A stretch of 64,000 nt of DNA, from NCBI RefSeq assembly GCF_015477355.1, contig NZ_JADLRJ010000003.1:248001-312000 (forward strand), given 5' to 3'. This DNA is from Nocardia blacklockiae (GTDB lineage Bacteria > Actinomycetota > Actinomycetes > Mycobacteriales > Mycobacteriaceae). Within the stretch, counting starts at the first letter, position 1; every line of letters begins with the position of its first letter. Below the pieces are notes generated by a model. That model was not told the DNA's origin and did no database searches. It saw nothing but the letters and a program-made list of their open reading frames with translations. The position numbers and the translations under genes were made by a program. This document shows, piece after piece, positions 26,216-37,600 of the stretch.

Positions 26216-26797
26216 CTACTTGTCGGACGTGTTGTCCGCGCGGGGTACCGCGCCCTCGAGCAACACGTCGAGGAAGTGGAGGGCTCGAGCGGGATCGGCG
26301 GCCCGGGCCACGGCGGTGGTGAGGGTCAGTAGTTCGGGCACGTCGAGGTCGCGGCGGATCGCGCCGGTCTCCTGTGCCGCGTCGTGCAACGGCGCGACAG
26401 CCTCGTAGATCGCGCGGTGCCATCCGGCGATCTGCGGCGTTTCGGTGTCGCCGGGGCCTTTGTAGTCGGCCATGAATGTCTCGCTCAGCGCGCGGCTCTC
26501 GGTGAGGTGAACGACCATCTCCCGCAACCAGGCCACCAGCGCCGCACCGCGCGGTCGAGTCGCCCGCAGTTTTTCCGCGCTGTCGCACAGGGCCCGGATG
26601 CGGCGGTCGTAGACGGCCTCGAGCAGTTTCTCCCGCGACGAGAAGTGGCGGTACAACGTCGCGTTGCCGACTCCCGCCGCCTTGGCGATGTCGTCCAGCG
26701 AGGCGTGCACACCCCGATCGTCGAGGACGGCCTCGGCGGCGGACAACAGGCGCTCGCGATTGCGCTGTGCGTCGGCGCGGCGTGGCGGAAAGGTCAT
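26216..26797 (-). CDS. TetR family regulator
   Basis: A 193-residue TetR protein. The helix-turn-helix is in AAEAVLDDRGVHASLDDIAK and VGNATLYRHFSSREKLL. ATG 26797 has no Shine-Dalgarno sequence, but TACCCT ends seven bases upstream on the same strand, so the mRNA is probably leaderless. It is divergent from the SnoaL-like gene at 26892, with two copies of one dyad between them. It very likely represses that gene and itself. Confidence 0.9.
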   Translation of the reverse strand: MTFPPRRADAQRNRERLLSAAEAVLDDRGVHASLDDIAKAAGVGNATLYRHFSSREKLLEAVYDRRIRALCDSAEKLRATRPRGAALVAWLREMVVHLTESRALSETFMADYKGPGDTETPQIAGWHRAIYEAVAPLHDAAQETGAIRRDLDVPELLTLTTAVARAADPARALHFLDVLLEGAVPRADNTSDK

Positions 26798-26819
26798 GCG
26801 GGACAGGGTACTTGCCAAG

Positions 26820-26874
26820 CGGGGAATGCTCCCCGTATGGTCGAACCCAGCCAAACGGGGACAATTCCCCGTTT
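26820..26874. promoter_or_regulatory. Twin TetR operators
   Basis: Two copies of CGGGGA-N4-TCCCCG lie between the divergent genes. Site 1 is at 26820-26835. Site 2 at 26853-26874 extends to 9-base arms (AAACGGGGA and TCCCCGTTT). Their centres are 36 bases apart. Site 1 is adjacent to the TetR -10 and site 2 ends 17 bases before the SnoaL-like start. Confidence 0.8.
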
Positions 26875-26891
26875 CGCGAGAGGAGAAGATC

Positions 26892-27290
26892 GTGACCGAC
26901 ACGAAATCACCGGCGGCCGTGGTGCAAGCCATCATCGCCGGCCACCACGTGGACATCGAGGCTGGTTTGCGGCTCATCGCACCGGAGTCGCTCGACCAGG
27001 GCGTGCGGGTCACCCGCGAGGACTGGCGGCGCAAGTGGGAACGGATGCGCGCGGACTGCCCCGACATGGAGGTGATTACCGAGCACAGCGTGGAAAATGG
27101 TGAATGGGTCGCCAACCGCTACACCCTGCGAGGTACCCATACCAGCGACCTCTTCGGCGCCGCACCCACCGGCAAGCCTTTCGTGACCGGCGGCGTCGAC
27201 ATGGTCCGCGTCGTCGACGGTCTGCTCGTCGAGCATTGGGGTTACGTCGCGCCGCTCCAGGGTGCGCCGGTATCGGCCGATCGACAGTAG
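26892..27290 (+). CDS. SnoaL-like / NTF2-fold protein
   Basis: A 132-residue NTF2-like protein. It starts MTDTKSPAAVVQAIIAGHHV and has a RWERMRADCPDMEVITEH strand region. The segment VANRYTLRGTHTSDLFG followed by PTGKPFVTGGVDM is the typical ester-cyclase signature, and it ends DGLLVEHWGYV. GTG 26892 follows AGGAGAAG. It resembles SnoaL-type cyclases or steroid isomerase-fold binders. Regulation by the divergent TetR suggests an inducible role in handling a small hydrophobic compound. Confidence 0.85.
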   Translation: MTDTKSPAAVVQAIIAGHHVDIEAGLRLIAPESLDQGVRVTREDWRRKWERMRADCPDMEVITEHSVENGEWVANRYTLRGTHTSDLFGAAPTGKPFVTGGVDMVRVVDGLLVEHWGYVAPLQGAPVSADRQ

Positions 27291-27518
27291 TGGCCGCGCT
27301 GTGTTTTTCTGTGCCGCATGTACCGGACGATGTAGGTCGTCATGACGGCGCAGGTATCGCATAGGTAACCGAATTTGCCACCGGCGCAACGTATCTGGCG
27401 AACATGCTGGCCATCCGGAGGGGACCACGGCCCTCGAACGGGGCCGTCGGCGCGGCGGCGACCTCCTTCGGTCATCGCTGCCAAGCGGCCCGGTGACGGC
27501 CCGGCTATCCTCGATCGA

Positions 27519-28538
27519 GTGCGGTACATCGTGGTGGGTGCGGGAGCCGTCGGGGGCACGATCGGCGGGCGTTTGGCCCAGCACGGCGCGGACGTGGTCC
27601 TGGTTGGTCGCGGCCGACATCTGGAGGCTCTGCAACGCCACGGCTTGCGGTTGGTCACCGCCGCTGGCTCCTACACGCTGCCGGTTCCCGCGGTCGACTC
27701 TCCTGCCGCGCTGGGGGAGTTGCGGCGCGACGATGTGATCGTGTGCGCGGTCAAATCGCACGACACCGCGGCCGTGGTCGAGCAGTGGGCCGGCGTCCCC
27801 GTCGCGGGGAACACCACCGCCGGCGAGACGCTGCCGATCGTGTGCGCGCAGAACGGCGTCGCCAACGAGCGCACCGCGCTGCGGCTGTTCCAGCGGGTCT
27901 ACGGGCTGTGCGTCTGGTTGCCGGCCCTGCATCTGGAGCCCGGTGTGGTGGTCTCACGCGCCGCCCCGTTGAGCGGGATTCTGACCATCTCCCGTTATCC
28001 GCACGGAATCGATACCGTGGCCGAGCGGATCGCCGCGGACCTGTCGCGCAGCGATTTCGACGCTCCGGTCGTCTCCGACGTAATGCGCTGGAAGTACGGC
28101 AAACTCGTCGTCAATCTCGGCAACGCGGTGCAGGCACTGCTCGGTGAGCACGACAGTTCCTCCGCCGCCGAGCTGGTGCGGGCGTGCCAGGCCGAGGGCC
28201 GGGCGGTGCTCGACGCCGCCGCGATCGCCTACACCACCGACGCCGAACGCCGCGCGGTGGAAGGTGACCGGATGCGGGTGCGGCCGATCGCGGGCGTGAC
28301 CGGCGGCAGCTCGACCTGGCAGAGCCTTGCCCGCGAGTCGGGGACATCCGAGGTCGACTACCTCAACGGCGAGATCGTGCTGCTGGGCCGCCTGCACGGT
28401 GTGCCGACACCGGTCAACACCATGCTGCAACGCACCGTCGCCCGTTTCGCCCGCCAGCACCGTCGCCCGGGCTCGATCACCGCCGACGAGCTGAAAGCCC
28501 TACTCCCGCAACCATTCCCGATACCATCCCCGCCGTAA
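27519..28538 (+). CDS. Ketopantoate reductase family (PanE/ApbA-like) oxidoreductase
   Basis: A 339-residue NADP-dependent enzyme. The Rossmann start is MRYIVVGAGAVGGTIGGRLA with GxGxxG. VCAVKSHDT and CAQNGVANE follow, and the C-terminal helical domain has KYGKLVVNLGNAVQALLG with the catalytic-type Lys. True PanE is ~300 residues and makes pantoate for coenzyme A. This one is longer and has a proline-rich tail, so the substrate may differ. GTG 27519 lies seven bases after TATCCT and has no Shine-Dalgarno sequence (leaderless). The upstream open frame from 27375 is not credible. Confidence 0.82.
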   Translation: MRYIVVGAGAVGGTIGGRLAQHGADVVLVGRGRHLEALQRHGLRLVTAAGSYTLPVPAVDSPAALGELRRDDVIVCAVKSHDTAAVVEQWAGVPVAGNTTAGETLPIVCAQNGVANERTALRLFQRVYGLCVWLPALHLEPGVVVSRAAPLSGILTISRYPHGIDTVAERIAADLSRSDFDAPVVSDVMRWKYGKLVVNLGNAVQALLGEHDSSSAAELVRACQAEGRAVLDAAAIAYTTDAERRAVEGDRMRVRPIAGVTGGSSTWQSLARESGTSEVDYLNGEIVLLGRLHGVPTPVNTMLQRTVARFARQHRRPGSITADELKALLPQPFPIPSPP

Positions 28539-28565
28539 CCGACCTACCCGACCAATGCGGATACC

Positions 28566-28585
28566 CGGCCGCCCCGGGGCGGCCG
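28566..28585. terminator. Perfect GC palindrome, probable terminator
   Basis: A loop-free 20-bp palindrome with arms CGGCCGCCCC and GGGGCGGCCG lies between the convergent ends of the reductase (28538) and the prenyl transferase (28669). Confidence 0.6.
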
Positions 28586-28668
28586 CCATCGGGGCCGCAC
28601 TGACCTAAAGTCCCTGGCCGTCCGCACGCCCTGGCGGCATTCCCGCGCGAACACGTGGGAGCGTGACG

Positions 28669-29523
28669 TCACGCACCGTATCGGCGCTGCCGGGCCGCGT
28701 AATTGCGCAGCGCTCGCAGGAAGTCGATCTCGCGGAAGGCGGGCCAGTACGCCTCGCAGAAATAGAGTTCGGCATAGGCGCTCTGCCAGAGCAGGAAGTT
28801 CGACAGCCGCTGCTCACCGCTGGTCCGGATCACCAGGTCCGGATCGGGCTGGTCCGGGGTGTACAAATGGGCGGCCAGATCCTCGACGGTGAGGCTGTCG
28901 GCGATGTCCGCCAACGACTTTCCGCTACCCGCGTTCTCGTAGAGCAGATCGCGGAACGCGTCGACGATCTCCTGCCGGCCGCCGTAGCCGATCGCCAAGG
29001 TGACGTGCGCACCGGTCGTGCAGGCGCGGGTGGCTTCGACGGCATGCTTCAGCGCGCGGGCGGTGGTGTCGGGCAGGACATCCGGTGATCCGGCGATGTG
29101 CAGCTGCCAGCGGGACCCCGGGCGGCCGAGCCTATCGGTGACCAGGTCCTCGACCACGCGCATGAGGAAGTCGATCTCGTCGTCGGCTCGATTGCGCAGG
29201 TTCTCGGTCGAGCACAGGAACACCGTGACGTGGCGGATGCCCAGATCCTCGCACCAGGACAGCACGTTCTCCGCGTGCTCGGCACCGTACCGATGCCCCA
29301 GCCTGGTGTCGGAAAGGCCCTTGCTGCGGGCCCAGCGCCGGTTGCCGTCCATGATCAACCCGACGTGACGGGGTAGCCGTGCGCCCGCGAGTTGCCCGCG
29401 CAGTCGACGGGCATACATACGGTACGGCAGGTCCGTGACGCGCATACGCAGTCCGATCCTTTTGCTGGAGAAGTGGATTCGCTTCGAGTCGGCGAGGCCG
29501 CCGACTCGGGTCAACCTACCCAT
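28669..29523 (-). CDS. Short-chain cis-prenyl diphosphate synthase (Rv1086-like)
   Basis: A 284-residue Z-isoprenyl diphosphate synthase. The catalytic region is GLIMDGNRRWARS, with the Asp that binds Mg-diphosphate. FLCSTENL and IGYGGRQEIVDA follow, and the C-terminal RTSGEQRLSNFLLWQSAY and PAFREIDFLRALR are family signatures. It extends an allylic diphosphate with IPP. The M. tuberculosis paralogue Rv1086 makes Z,E-farnesyl diphosphate for decaprenyl phosphate, and this protein is closest in type. ATG 29523 was chosen because AGGAGACGCG precedes it, identical to the upstream hydrolase's site. ATG 29445 matches the shorter N-terminus of Rv1086. Confidence 0.9.
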   Translation of the reverse strand: MGRLTRVGGLADSKRIHFSSKRIGLRMRVTDLPYRMYARRLRGQLAGARLPRHVGLIMDGNRRWARSKGLSDTRLGHRYGAEHAENVLSWCEDLGIRHVTVFLCSTENLRNRADDEIDFLMRVVEDLVTDRLGRPGSRWQLHIAGSPDVLPDTTARALKHAVEATRACTTGAHVTLAIGYGGRQEIVDAFRDLLYENAGSGKSLADIADSLTVEDLAAHLYTPDQPDPDLVIRTSGEQRLSNFLLWQSAYAELYFCEAYWPAFREIDFLRALRNYAARQRRYGA

Positions 29524-29640
29524 CGCGTCTCCTGCGGCGGTGGAGCCGTCGTGGCGACCTTGTGGAGATTTGGTGAGGCGTGCGGCGGGTCCCCGTCTCG
29601 GCCTTCGACCTGTGTGCGCTGCGAGCGGTGCCTGGACCAC

Positions 29641-30498
29641 CTACTCGTGCGGCCGGAGGTGGTCCAGGATGAGGCTGCGGACGGGTTCGGTGTCGGCCAG
29701 CAGACCGTGCCCGGCACCCGGGAGAACCACCGTGTGGGCCCCGGCACGCCGCGCGGCTTCCGCGGCCACCGCCGAATCGTGTACCTCGCTCGCCCCGGCC
29801 AGGGCGACGAAGGTCGGGACCGGCAGCTGGGTCAGCCCGTCCGGCAGGTGCGGATAGACGATCGGCGAGGCCGGGAAGTGTGCGGCTCCGTGCGCGAGCA
29901 GATCGAAGTAGGCCTCCAGGTGCGCCGGTCCGCTGCCGGGGCCGTCCGGTGCTAGCATCGCGCGGGCGGCCTCGAATGTGGGGTGCGGGTCGCGGTTTCG
30001 ACCCAGCTCCTCGAATTCGGGACTGAGCCCGGCGAAGACCAGGGGCGGGTCGAGCAGGACCAGCCGTCGCACCCGTTCGGGATGGGCGAGGGTGAACCGG
30101 AGCGCGAGATGACCACCCAGGGACTGGCCGCACAGGTCGGCCGCGGCCAGCCCGAGCAGATCGAAGGTTTCCGCCAGCCAGTCCACGAGATCGTCCATGC
30201 TGGTCAAGGCCGCGCCGGTATGTCGGCTGCGGCCCGGCTCGCCCATGATGTCCACGGCCCGCACACGATGCTCCTCGGCCAGCGCGCCGACGACCGGATA
30301 CCACATCCCGGACGTGCCGCCGTACCCGTGCAGCAGGACCAGCGACTGCGCCGCGGCCGGGCCGGCGGACGTGACCCGCGTCGTTCCGTACCGGCCCGCA
30401 AGATCCACCGTCTCGGCCGGTACCGGCCAGTGGGCCAGCACCGCGTCGTAGGCCTCGAAATATGCTGCCTCCAGCTCAGGGGCGGCGAATGTGCTCAT
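29641..30498 (-). CDS. Alpha/beta-fold hydrolase
   Basis: A 285-residue hydrolase. LLHGYGGTSGMW carries the oxyanion residue. The nucleophile elbow is GQSLGGHLAL, the acid is probably the Asp/Glu after VALAG, and the base is in PGAGHGLL. The fold suits an esterase, thioesterase or C-C hydrolase. ATG 30498 follows AGGAG by five bases. The same ribosome-site block recurs before the prenyl transferase 117 bases downstream. It is divergent from a TetR gene and is likely that regulator's target. Confidence 0.85.
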   Translation of the reverse strand: MSTFAAPELEAAYFEAYDAVLAHWPVPAETVDLAGRYGTTRVTSAGPAAAQSLVLLHGYGGTSGMWYPVVGALAEEHRVRAVDIMGEPGRSRHTGAALTSMDDLVDWLAETFDLLGLAAADLCGQSLGGHLALRFTLAHPERVRRLVLLDPPLVFAGLSPEFEELGRNRDPHPTFEAARAMLAPDGPGSGPAHLEAYFDLLAHGAAHFPASPIVYPHLPDGLTQLPVPTFVALAGASEVHDSAVAAEAARRAGAHTVVLPGAGHGLLADTEPVRSLILDHLRPHE

Positions 30499-30514
30499 CG
30501 CGTCTCCTTTGCAA

Positions 30515-30540
30515 GTCAGCTGTATTATGTCAGGTGTATT
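30515..30540. promoter_or_regulatory. Direct-repeat candidate operator
   Basis: GTCAGCTGTATT at 30515-30526 and GTCAGGTGTATT at 30529-30540 are direct copies 14 bases apart, one mismatch, in the 64-base gap between the hydrolase and the TetR gene. TetR proteins usually bind dyads, so a direct repeat may reflect two side-by-side half sites or a -10/-35 arrangement. Confidence 0.5.
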
Positions 30541-30562
30541 GAAACGAATGGAAGGGATGCGG

Positions 30563-31252
<690 letters not shown>

Positions 31253-31633
31253 TGGTACGACCGTCCAAACTCTACCGGGCTTGACCGCCATCATGAAGTT
31301 CCCCTCGGGCGTTTCGTACCCACGAGTAACGTCACCTGCAATTATAACAATTAAGTAACGGGCAATATGAGGGACCCTCAACTTTCCTTCGCGGGTGTAA
31401 CCGGCCGGACCAGCGGGTTCAAACATGAGGGAGGGTCATGTTTGGGGTGGTTCTTGTACGGACGTACCTGAATACTCGGCGGTAGGGCTAGGGGGTCGGG
31501 GGCAAACGTGAGGCTTTCCTCATGATTTGTGCGATCCTCGGGTTTCATCAGGTCCTCAGGGGCGAGGGACACCTGCGCATGGACAGCGGCCCCCACGAGG
31601 GACCAGCCGCCACGAGTAAGGAAGTCGAACGTC
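31253..31633. promoter_or_regulatory. fas upstream region with three related inverted repeats
   Basis: This 381-base gap carries the tRNA-Leu promoter (an AT-rich island at 31340-31354) and the fas promoter. The clearest element is a perfect dyad at 31420-31444: CAAACATGA, seven bases, TCATGTTTG. Related but imperfect copies lie at 31363-31385 (CAATATGA, seven bases, TCAACTTT) and 31503-31529 (CAAACGTGA ... TCATGATTTG). Three sites upstream of fas fit control by a dedicated regulator such as FasR, but FasR is not encoded here and its binding is not shown. Confidence 0.6.
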
Positions 31634-34600
31634 TTGACGATCAACGAGAGCACCGAGACCGGATCGAACGCCAAGATTGTTGGGGGAGCTTCGGATACGG
31701 CGATCAAGTCGTCACTGCTGGACCGGCTGCTGGCCGGGGAGACGTACGCGCTGGCCTTCGGCGGACAGGGCGCGCAATGGCTGGGCGAGCTGGAGGAGAT
31801 CGGGCGCGACAGCGCGCTCGAACCGGAACTGACCACCCTGGTGAACGAGGCCGCGGCCCTGCTGGAGCCGGTGGCGGCGCAGCTCTTGGTGGTGCGCCCG
31901 GTCGGCTTCGACCCGGTCGGGTGGATGCTGGAGGACGATCTCGCCGACCCGGACCAGGGGGAGGTGTCGGCCGCGCCGTCGGCGCAGGTGCTGCGGTCGG
32001 CCGCGGTCTCCATGCCCGGCGTGTTCCTGGCGCAGGTGGCGGCGCTGCGGGCGCTGCGGCTGCAGGGACTGGACCCGGCCGAGCACGCGCCGGTCGCGGT
32101 CGTCGGCCACTCGCAGGGCCTGCTGGCGGCGACGGCCGCGGAAGCGCACGGCGCGCGCGACGCGGAGCTGCTGGCGCTGGCCCAGCTGATCGGCGCGGCG
32201 GCCACGCTGGTGGCGCGCCGCCGCAAACTGATTCCGGTGGGCGAGAAGTCGCCGATGGTCGCGGTGTCCAATGTCGACCCGGAGCAGCTGCGGGCCGTGG
32301 TGGCCGAGGTGTCGCGGGGTGTGGACCCGAATATCGCTGCCGTGGTGTCGATTCGGAACGGTCGGCGGCGAGCGGTGTTGTCCGGCACCGTATCCCAGCT
32401 GGACCGGGTGCGGCAGCGCTGCGCGCAGATCCACGACGAGCAGAGCCGCGACCGTGACGCCAAGAAGCGCGGCGGCGCGGTGTTCGCGCCGGTCTTCGAG
32501 GACGTCGACGTCGAGGTGGCCTTCCACCACCCGGCGCTGGCCGAGACCGTCGACCTGGTGAGCGGCTGGGCGCAGCAGTGCGGCCTCGACGCCGCCGCGG
32601 CCACGCAGCTGACCAGCGCGATCCTGGTCGACCCGGTGGACTGGGTGGAAATCGTCGACGGCGTGGTGGCCGCCGACGCGCACTGGATCCTCGACCTCGG
32701 CCCGGGCGACCTGCTGACCCGCCTGACCCAGGGTTCGCTGAAGGGCACCGGCGTCGGCGCGGTCCCCGTCGCGACCCGCCCCGGTCAGCGCAGCCTGTTC
32801 ACCCCGGGCGCGGCGCCCGAGGTGGCCCCGGCGTGGTCGACGTTCGCGCCCCGGCCGGTGCGCCTGCCCAACGGCCGCGTCGTGGTCGAGACCTCCTTCA
32901 CCCGCCTCACCGGGCGGTCACCGATCCTGCTGGCCGGCATGACCCCGACCACGGTCGACGCGAAAATCGTCGCGGCGGCGGCCAATGCGGGCCACTGGGC
33001 CGAACTCGCCGGTGGCGGCCAGGTGACCGAGCAGATCTTCGCCGACCGCGTCGCCGAGCTGAAGACGCTGCTGCAGCCCGGTCGCGCGGTGCAGTTCAAC
33101 TCGCTGTTCCTCGACCCGTACCTGTGGAAGCTGCAGCTGGGCGGCAAGCGGCTGGTGCAGCGGGCCCGGTCCGCGGGCGCGCCGTTCGACGGCGTGATCG
33201 TCACCGCCGGCATCCCGGAACTGGACGAGGCCGTGGCGCTGATCGAGGAGCTCGCCGAGGTCGGCATCGGTCACGTCGCGTTCAAGCCCGGCACGGTCGC
33301 GCAGATCCGCGCGGTGCTGCGGATCGCCGACGCGGTCGGCGACTACCCGGTCATCATGCACATCGAGGGCGGCAAGGCCGGCGGGCACCACTCCTGGGAG
33401 GACCTCGACGACCTGCTGCTGGAGACCTATGCCGAGCTGCGCAACCGCGCCAACGTGGTGGTCTGCGTCGGCGGCGGCATCGGCACCCCGGAGCGCTCCA
33501 CCGAGTACCTGACCGGCGAATGGTCTGTGGCACATGGCTATCCGGCGATGCCGCTGGACGGCGTGCTGGTCGGCACGGCCGCCATGGCGACCCTCGAGGC
33601 CACCACCGCGCCCGAGGTCAAGCAGCTGCTGGTCGACACCCCCGGCACCCCCGACTGGGTCGGCGCGGGCACCGCCTCCGGCGGAATGGCTTCCGGCCGT
33701 AGCCAATTGGGCGCCGACATCCACGAGATCGACAACGCGGCCTCGCGCACCGGCCGGCTGCTCGACGAGGTCGCGGGTGACGCCGACGCGGTCGCCGAGC
33801 GCCGCGCGGAGATCATCGAGGCGCTGAACCGCACGGCCAAGCCGTATTTCGGCGACGTCGCCACCATGACCTACCTGGAGTGGCTGGAGCGCTACGTCGA
33901 ACTCGCGGTCGGGCTGGACCGCCGCAAGGACTTCGACTGCGGCAGCGACCTGGGCGAGGCCATCGCCGACGCCACGCGCTCGCGCTGGCTGGACATCACC
34001 TGGCGCGACCGGTTCGCGGAGATGGTGCGCCGCACCGAATCCCGGCTGCACCCGGCCGACCGCGGCGAGATCCCGACCCTGTTCGCCGACGACGAGGCCT
34101 TCGAGCAGCCGGTGCAGGCGATCTGCGCGCTGAAGGAGCGGTACCCGGCCGCCGCCGAGACCGTGCTGCACCCGGCCGACGTGCCGTTCTTCGTGTCGCT
34201 GTGCAAGACCCCGGGCAAGCCGGTGAACTTCGTCCCGGTCGTCGACCAGGACGTGCGCCGCTGGTGGCGGTCGGATTCGCTGTGGCAGGCCCACGATCCG
34301 CGCTACTCCGCCGATCAGGTGTGCGTCATCCCGGGCACCGTCGCCGTCGCCGGGATCACCCGCGTCGACGAGCCCGTCGGTGAGCTGCTGGACCGCTTCG
34401 AGCAGAACACCACCTTCGCGCTGATGCGCGACGGCGTCACGCCCAAGGCGGTCGACGGCCGCCGGCGCGTCGAGGTGGCCGCGGGCGCGATCGACATCGT
34501 GCTCGCCGCGCCGGACGTGCAGTGGGCCGGACGCACCACCGTCAACCCGATCCACCGCCTCGGCGAGCTGTCCGAGTGGACGATGAACGGCAAGGGCGCG

Positions 34601-37600
34601 GTGCACCCGCCGACCGGCGCGACCCTGAGCGCCACCGAGGGCCCGACCACCGACCACGCCTACGTCGAGCTGACCGTGCCGCTGCTGGGCCGCGACGCCG
34701 TGCGCATCCGGATCACCGTGCCCGCCTCGGTCTACAACGGCGGCGCGCCCGTCGTCACCGAGGAGGACGCGGAAACCGCCATGGCCGCGCTGCTGGCGGT
34801 GGCCGCCGGACAGGCGCTGCCCGAGGTCAAGTCCGCCGACGGCACCCACGTCGCGCACGTCAACACGGCCTGGACCCCGGATCTGATCGCCGACCACGCG
34901 GGCGTCACCGGCTCCGGCCTGCCGGCCACCCTGAGCACCATCGGCCGCACCGTGCCCGACGTGCTGGTCGGCGCCTGCTGGCCTGCCGTGTTCGCGGTGC
35001 TGGGCGCCACCCGCACCGAGGGCGGCAACCACAGCGTCATCGAGGGCATGCTGGATCTGGTACACCTCGACCACCGCATCGATCTGGTGCGCGAGCTGCC
35101 CGACAGCGCCGCGGTGCTCAGCGTGCGCGCCGAATCCGGCTCGGTGCTCGACACCGATCTGGGCCGCGTCGTCGAGGTGACCGTCACCGTCGGCGTGATG
35201 CGCGACCACGGCCTCGAGACCCCGACCGTGGCAACCCTGGTGGAGCGCTTCGCCATTCGCGGCCGCACCGGCGAGGGCGAACTCACCGATCCGCCACGCG
35301 CCGCGGGCACCGTCTCCGACGCCGCCATCGACACGCCGCGTCGCCGCCGCCGCGACCTGACCATGGTCGCCCCGCGCGCCATGGCCGCCTTCGCCGCGGT
35401 GTCCGGCGACCACAACCCGATCCACACCAGCGACAACGCCGCCAAGCTGGCCGGTCTGGGCAACCCGATCGTGCACGGCATGTGGCTGTCGGCCGCCGCG
35501 CAGCACGCGGTGTCGGCCGTCGACCCCGAATCCCCGGTTCCCGCACGGACTCTCACCGCCTGGACCACCCGGTTCCTCGGCATGGTCCGGCCGGGCGCCG
35601 AGATCGACGTGCGGGTCGAGCGGGTCGCGGTCGACCGGGGCAGCGAGATCGTCGAGGTGTCCTGCCGCGCCGGCGGCGACCTGGTGATGACCGCGACCGG
35701 CCGCCTCGCCGCGCCCAAGACCGTCTACGCCTTCCCCGGTCAGGGCATCCAGTCCAAGGGGATGGGCCTGGATGCTCGTTCGCGCTCCAAGGCGGCCAAG
35801 GAGGTGTGGGACCGCGCCGACAAGCACACCCGCGAGGCGCTGGGCTTCTCCATCCTCGCCGTGGTGCGCGACAACCCCACCTACCTCAAGGCCCGCGGCG
35901 TGGAATACCGCCACCCGCAAGGCGTTCTGCACCTGACCCAGTTCACCCAGGTCGCGATGGCCACCCTGGGCGTCGCCCAGGTGGCGGAGCTGCGGGAGGC
36001 CGGCGCGTTCGTCGAGGGCGCGATGCTGGCCGGGCACTCGGTCGGTGAGTACAACGCGCTCGCCGCGGTCGCCGGGGTGCTGCCGCTGGAAGCGGTGCTG
36101 GAGGTGGTCTTCCAGCGCGGCTCCGCGATGCACGAGCTGGTGCCGCGGGATGCCAAGGGCCGCAGCGACTATCGGATGGCCGCCATCCGCCCGTCGCAGA
36201 TCGGCCTGCCCGACGCCGAGGTCGTCGACTTCGTCGGCAGCGTGTCCGAGCGGGCCGGGGAATTCCTCGAGGTCGTCAACCTGAACCTGCGCGGCTCGCA
36301 GTACGCGATCGCCGGCACGGTCAAGGGCCTCGAGGAGCTGGAGGCCGAGATCGAGCGCCGCCGTGCGGAATTCGGCGGCAAGCGGGCCTTCGTGCTGGTG
36401 CCCGGCATCGACGTGCCGTTCCACTCGACCGTGCTGCGCAAGGGCGTGCCCGAGTTCCGGCACAAGCTCGAGGACCTGCTGCCGGAGAACCTGCACCCGG
36501 AAGTCCTTGCCGGACGCTACATTCCGAACCTGGTGCCGCGGCCGTTCTCGCTCGAGCGCGAGTTCATCGCCGAGATCGCCGACCTGGTGCCCTCCGAGCC
36601 GCTGGCCCAGGTGCTGGCGAACTGGGAGGACTGGTCCGCGCGCCCGACCGAGCTGTGCCGCGTGGTGCTGATCGAGCTGCTGGCCTGGCAGTTCGCCAGC
36701 CCGGTGCGCTGGATCGAGACCCAGGACCTGCTGTTCGGCGACCCGGCCGAGGGCGGCCTGGGCGTGGAGCGCTTCGTCGAGATCGGCCTGGCCGCCACCC
36801 CGACCGTGGCGAACCTGGCCACCAACACCCTCAAGCTGCCGCAGTTCGCCACCGCCAAGGTCGAGGTGCTCAACATCGAGCGCGAGTCCGGCGTGGTGTA
36901 CTCCACCGACACCGACCCGGCTCCTGTGGAGGAGCCGGAAGAGATTGTGGCCGAACAGGCTTCGGCCACTGCCGCCGCTCCGGCCGCCGCGGCCCCCGCC
37001 CCGGCTCCGGCCTCCGGCGGCCCCCGCCCGGACGACATCCCGTTCACCGCCGCCGACGCCACCCGCGTGCTGATCGCCCTGTGGACCAAGCTGCGGCTGG
37101 ACCAGATCGGCCCGGTGGACACCATCGAGAGCCTGTGCGACGGCGTCTCCTCGCGGCGCAACCAGCTGCTGGTCGACCTCGGCTCGGAGCTGTCGCTGGG
37201 CGCCATCGACGGCGCCGCCGACGCCGACATGGGCGCGCTCTCCGCGACCGTGGAGCGGCTGGCCCGCACCTACAAGCCGTTCGGCTCGGTGCTGTCCGAC
37301 GCCATCGGCGACCACCTGCGCAAGGTGTTCGGCCCCTCCGGCAAGCGCCCGGCGGCCATCGCCGACCGCGTGAAGAAGGTGTGGGAACTCGGCGACGGCT
37401 GGGCCCACCACGTCACCGCCGAGGTGTCGCTCGGCACCCGCGAAGGTGCCAGCGTGCGCGGCGGCGACCTGGGCGGCCTGGTCTCGGGTGCGCTCGGCGA
37501 CGGTGCCGCGGTGGACGCCGCGATCGATGCCGCCGTGCAGTCGGTGGCGGCGCGGCGCGGGGTCAGCGTCTCGCTGCCCGCCGCGGGTGGCGGCGGCGGT

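Noticed and set aside
27375-27518. N-terminal extension of the ketopantoate-reductase-like enzyme
   Set aside because: The extension is Arg/Pro-rich, and the Rossmann fold begins exactly at GTG 27519 next to a -10 element.
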